Assembly (NCBI GenBank): GCA_041488235.1
Contig: JBGPOW010000215.1
Coordinates: 1-7,528 of the forward strand
Source of the DNA: DP-19 sp041488235
GTDB lineage: Bacteria; Desulfobacterota; Binatia; UTPRO1
DNA length: 7,528 nucleotides
Direction of reading: 5' to 3'
Made by a program: the position numbers and the translations under genes
The notes under the pieces: generated by a model
Told to the model about the DNA's origin: nothing
Seen by the model: only the letters and a program-made list of their open reading frames with translations
Databases searched by the model: none
Shown here: positions 5,671 through 7,528 of the stretch, one piece after another
Layout: every line of letters starts with the position of its first letter
Numbering within the stretch: the first letter of the stretch is position 1

Positions 5671-7062
5671 TCAGCCCCGCAGAAGCGAGTGGCCGATCAT
5701 GTCGGCCGGCACCGGACACCCGAAAAGCGTGAGCAGCGTCGGCGCGATGTCGTAGATCGACACGTCGCCGACGTTGCCGCTGAGCGGCACCGGGCCCTGC
5801 GGCGACGACATCACGAAGATGCCGTACCAGTCGTGGTTCGCCTCGTCGGGGCCGGTGTCGTTCTCGAACGTGTAGATCGAGTCCATGCCGACCGCGCCGA
5901 CCGAGCGCCAATTGAGGTCGCCGAAGTAGACGATGAGGTCGGGCGCGACGCCGTTCACGGTGCGATAGATGTCCTCGGGTCGATACGCCTTCGAGCCGAT
6001 CGGCCGGCCGTGGTCGTCGACGATCGCCTCGATGCCCGCGATGAGATCGCTCCGCACGCGCTCGTAGTCTTTCGGATCGACGACGCCTTCCGGCTCGCGG
6101 CCCTTCACGTTCATGAAGCAGCGGCCGTAGTAGCCGCCGTCGCCCCACGCCTTCGTGCGCGACCAGTCGATCGCGACCTTGCCGATCGGCGTCGGGGTGC
6201 GGGGCGGATCCTTCAGTGTGAGATAGCCCTCGCGGATCAGCCACTCGTTGAAGCAGATACCGCCTTCCATGCGCTTCGAGCCGTGGTCGGACACGACGAG
6301 AACGAGCGCGTCCGCGGGCGCGAGCGCGAGCAAGCTCGCGAGCTCGCCATCGAGATAGCGGTAGTAGTCGCGGATCGCCTGCTCGAACTCGTTGCCGCGC
6401 TCGTACTTGCGGTGCTCCGGGTCCATGTAGCTCCAGAACCCGTGATGGATACGGTCGAGGCCCATCTCCACGACCATGAAGTAGTCCCACTCATGCGTGG
6501 CGATCATGTGCTTCGCGACCGCCCAGTGCTTGCGCGTCTTCGTGTACACGCGCTCGAGCAGCGCCTTTTTGTGCGGCGTGCGGAAGTCGTCGACGTCGAG
6601 GACGTAGCCGTCGGCCACCCGCTCGACCTCCGCCTTCAGCGTCTCGGGATACGTGTACTGCGCCTTCGTCGACGGCGTGAGAAAGCAGGTCACCATCTCG
6701 CCGTTGAGCGGCCGCGGCGGATACGTCTGCGGCACGCCGAGCACGATCGAGCGCTTCCCCGCCTCGCCGAGAAGGTCCCACAAGCGCGGCTCGCGCACGA
6801 GCGCGGAGTTCGCGAACGCGTAGCCGTCGTACGAATGGTCTTTGCGGTTTCGAAAGCCGTAGAAGCCGAGCTGTCCCGGATCCTTGCTCGACATCATCGA
6901 CGTCCACGCCGGGACGGTGATCGGCGGATTGGTGCTCTGCAGCCGGCCGTGCGCCCCGCGATCGATCAGCCGCGCGAGCGTCGGCATCTCGTCGCGGTAC
7001 ACGTCGAACATGAGGCGCGGCGGCGCCGAATCCAGCCCAATGACGACGACTTTCCGGGTCAA
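5671..7062 (-). CDS. AP-superfamily phosphodiesterase/phosphohydrolase (COG3379-type)
   Basis: This complete 463-residue soluble protein belongs to the type I phosphodiesterase/nucleotide pyrophosphatase branch of the AP superfamily. VVVIGLDSAPP (5-15) supplies the metal ligand Asp11. NPPITVPAWTS (45-55) carries Thr49 as likely nucleophile. EMGLDRIHHGFW (199-210) gives Asp203 and His207, VVSDHG (256-261) gives Asp259 and His260, and EANHDWYG (407-414) gives His410, so the two-metal site looks complete. There is no signal peptide or membrane helix, which suggests a cytoplasmic enzyme. I start it at TTG 7062 because GGAGGAG (7071-7077) lies 8 nt upstream; the in-frame ATG at 7098 would place that ribosome-binding site inside the coding region and add 12 residues that look non-coding. 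The gene appears to be the first of the operon. It lacks the LGY tail and ends HSLLRG. It is paralogous to the protein at 1-924. The natural substrate is not deducible. Confidence 0.93.
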   Translation of the reverse strand: MTRKVVVIGLDSAPPRLMFDVYRDEMPTLARLIDRGAHGRLQSTNPPITVPAWTSMMSSKDPGQLGFYGFRNRKDHSYDGYAFANSALVREPRLWDLLGEAGKRSIVLGVPQTYPPRPLNGEMVTCFLTPSTKAQYTYPETLKAEVERVADGYVLDVDDFRTPHKKALLERVYTKTRKHWAVAKHMIATHEWDYFMVVEMGLDRIHHGFWSYMDPEHRKYERGNEFEQAIRDYYRYLDGELASLLALAPADALVLVVSDHGSKRMEGGICFNEWLIREGYLTLKDPPRTPTPIGKVAIDWSRTKAWGDGGYYGRCFMNVKGREPEGVVDPKDYERVRSDLIAGIEAIVDDHGRPIGSKAYRPEDIYRTVNGVAPDLIVYFGDLNWRSVGAVGMDSIYTFENDTGPDEANHDWYGIFVMSSPQGPVPLSGNVGDVSIYDIAPTLLTLFGCPVPADMIGHSLLRG

Positions 7063-7070
7063 CGCGATCG

Positions 7071-7077
7071 CTCCTCC
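7071..7077 (-). promoter_or_regulatory. Shine-Dalgarno sequence deciding the TTG start
   Basis: GGAGGAG on the minus strand lies 8 nt before the TTG at 7060-7062 and inside the longer reading from the ATG at 7098. It is a near-perfect anti-16S match and fixes the likely start of the AP-family gene. Confidence 0.75.
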
Positions 7078-7078
7078 A

Positions 7079-7123
7079 TCATGACGGTACGAGGCCACCC
7101 GTCACGGTCATGACGGTGGGTGG
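7079..7123 (-). promoter_or_regulatory. Leader hairpin and 10-bp direct repeats upstream of the AP gene
   Basis: TCATGACGGT (plus strand) occurs twice, at 7079-7088 and 7108-7117, 29 bp apart. The second copy forms part of an imperfect inverted repeat: CCACCCGTCA (7095-7104) pairs with TGACG (7111-7115) and GGTGG (7119-7123) around a 3-nt bulge. The structure lies between the candidate promoter and the start codon, so it could be a regulator-binding site or an mRNA leader structure. The evidence is only the repeats themselves. Confidence 0.35.
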
Positions 7124-7140
7124 ATCCGTGGGACCCGAAA

Positions 7141-7169
7141 ACCATAACGGCAATCGCCGCCCCCCGCAA
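7141..7169 (-). promoter_or_regulatory. Candidate sigma70-type promoter for the operon
   Basis: On the minus strand TTGCGG (7164-7169) and TATGGT (7141-7146) are separated by exactly 17 bp. The -10 is close to consensus; the -35 keeps only its TTG half. A start near 7134 would give a leader of about 70 nt before the TTG start at 7062. It is the best promoter-like pair I found in this intergenic region, but a spacing match this simple can arise by chance. Confidence 0.3.
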
Positions 7170-7234
7170 CGCGAAATACGGATCGTGTAGCGACAGGGAG
7201 TGAACATCGTATCTCGTTTGCCGTGGATCGGACC

Positions 7235-7348
7235 GGGTCAAGTTGCGAGCCAGACGAGGCGCGAGCGAAGCGAGCAGCGCAGGCGTAGCAGCGCTACGCC
7301 GAGCAGCGGAGCGACCGAGCAACGAAGTATGGCGACGCAAATTGCCCC
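7235..7348. repeat. 114-bp imperfect inverted-repeat element (REP/MITE-like)
   Basis: The ends are inverted repeats: GGGTCAAGTTGCG (7235-7247) against the reverse complement of 7336-7348, GGGGCAATTTGCG, 11 of 13 matching, followed by GCCA on both sides. At the exact centre is a perfect 8-bp stem, GGCGTAGC (7282-7289) and GCTACGCC (7293-7300), around AGC. The interior arms are not complementary to each other; both are purine-rich on the same strand and share the direct repeat CGAGCAGCG (7271-7279 and 7300-7308). The element begins 2 bp after the stop codon of the flippase-like gene, in the only sizeable intergenic gap. It resembles a dispersed non-autonomous repeat or a bidirectional terminator; copy number cannot be judged from one window. 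Confidence 0.6.
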
Positions 7349-7350
7349 GC

Positions 7351-7528
7351 TCACGCGGCGTTGCGGCGCGGCTCGCGACCGCGCAGATGGTCGCCGGCCG
7401 CCGCGATCATGCGCGGATAGCTGGCGAGATCGGTCGAGCGGATCATCACCGTTCCGAGCAGGCTGCCGCCGGACTCGCGGACGAACACGAACAGCAGGAG
7501 CAGCGCCGCGAGCGTATACGAGATCGCC
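7351..7528 (-). CDS. C-terminal end of a probable polysaccharide flippase (Wzx-like membrane protein)
   Basis: Only the last 58 codons are inside the window, ending at the TGA at 7351-7353. The visible part opens AISYTLAALLLLFVFVRESG, a membrane helix of about 15 residues with a charged end. A short basic/polar tail follows: TVMIRSTDLASYPRM, then GREPRRNAA. A last transmembrane helix starting 'ISYTLAALL' and followed by an 'IRxxDLxxY' segment is how many oligosaccharide flippases of the MATE/MOP group finish, and the sugar-dehydrogenase neighbourhood fits. The fragment is too short to exclude another polytopic protein. Codon positions and composition look coding. It lies upstream of the AP-family gene but is separated by about 290 bp holding the inverted-repeat element and a candidate promoter, so it may be a separate transcription unit. 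Confidence 0.6.
   Translation of the reverse strand, partial: AISYTLAALLLLFVFVRESGGSLLGTVMIRSTDLASYPRMIAAAGDHLRGREPRRNAA

Noticed and set aside
4721..5755. 344-codon open frame on the plus strand
   Set aside because: Antisense to the CobW-type GTPase, whose Walker A, CxCC and NKID motifs settle the coding strand.
5660..6490. N-terminal extension of the CobW-type gene to an ATG at 6490
   Set aside because: The extension lies in another frame of the AP-family gene, looks like Arg-rich shadow sequence, and a GTG at 5659 with a proper ribosome-binding site sits right before the Walker A strand.
5689..7113. 474-codon open frame on the plus strand
   Set aside because: Antisense to the complete AP-family gene; composition dominated by Arg, Val, Asp and Ala without motifs.
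7059..7340. 93-codon minus-strand frame spanning the intergenic region
   Set aside because: It is formed by the inverted-repeat element and the leader; the product is low-complexity Arg/Ala/Leu and matches no family I know.
1..7528. CRISPR arrays, tRNA or rRNA genes, transposase genes
   Set aside because: No regularly spaced repeats, cloverleaf-like segment, rRNA core sequence or transposase motif was seen on either strand.

Overview
This is a GC-rich (roughly two-thirds G+C) bacterial window. Every gene I can support lies on the minus strand, so the biology reads from right to left. The content is a cell-surface polysaccharide type of neighbourhood: a nucleotide-sugar dehydrogenase, the end of a probable polysaccharide flippase, and three separate alkaline-phosphatase (AP) superfamily enzymes. 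Two of these are soluble COG3379-type phosphohydrolases and one is a membrane-anchored sulfatase-fold enzyme. GC content, GTG/TTG starts and AP-family genes inside a polysaccharide locus are consistent with an uncultivated deltaproteobacterial-like or related high-GC lineage (for example Desulfobacterota, Binatota, Myxococcota or Acidobacteriota). This is inference: no rRNA or other taxonomic marker is present.

Layout in order of transcription. At the right edge (7351-7528) is the C-terminal tail of a probable Wzx-like membrane protein. It is followed directly by a 114-bp imperfect inverted-repeat element (7235-7348). A candidate promoter (7141-7169) and a leader with a hairpin precede a tight series of genes. 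First comes a soluble AP-superfamily phosphodiesterase-like protein (TTG start, 5671-7062). A COG0523/CobW-type GTPase with an intact CxCC motif follows (4700-5659). Then, by ATGA overlap, comes a 42-residue acidic microprotein ending in LGYI (4575-4703). A 132-bp spacer with three GC-rich hairpins follows. After it come a WbpA-type UDP-N-acetylglucosamine 6-dehydrogenase (3147-4442), an 88-residue winged-helix-like protein (2867-3133), a five-helix membrane protein with a periplasmic sulfatase-fold domain (935-2815), and a second COG3379-type AP protein cut by the left edge (1-924).

How they may work together. The dehydrogenase would supply a UDP-N-acetyl-hexosaminuronic acid precursor and the flippase would export a lipid-linked glycan. 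The AP-superfamily enzymes probably handle phosphate or phosphodiester chemistry on precursors or on the exported glycan. The CobW GTPase, 11 bp downstream of an AP gene and with its ribosome-binding site overlapping that gene's stop codon, could be a metallochaperone for these two-metal hydrolases. The microprotein carries the same RLxxLGY C-terminal ending as the membrane sulfatase-fold enzyme. That shared tail, and the AP-CobW-microprotein module, are the parts most likely to be undescribed. Large open frames on the plus strand are antisense shadows of these genes.
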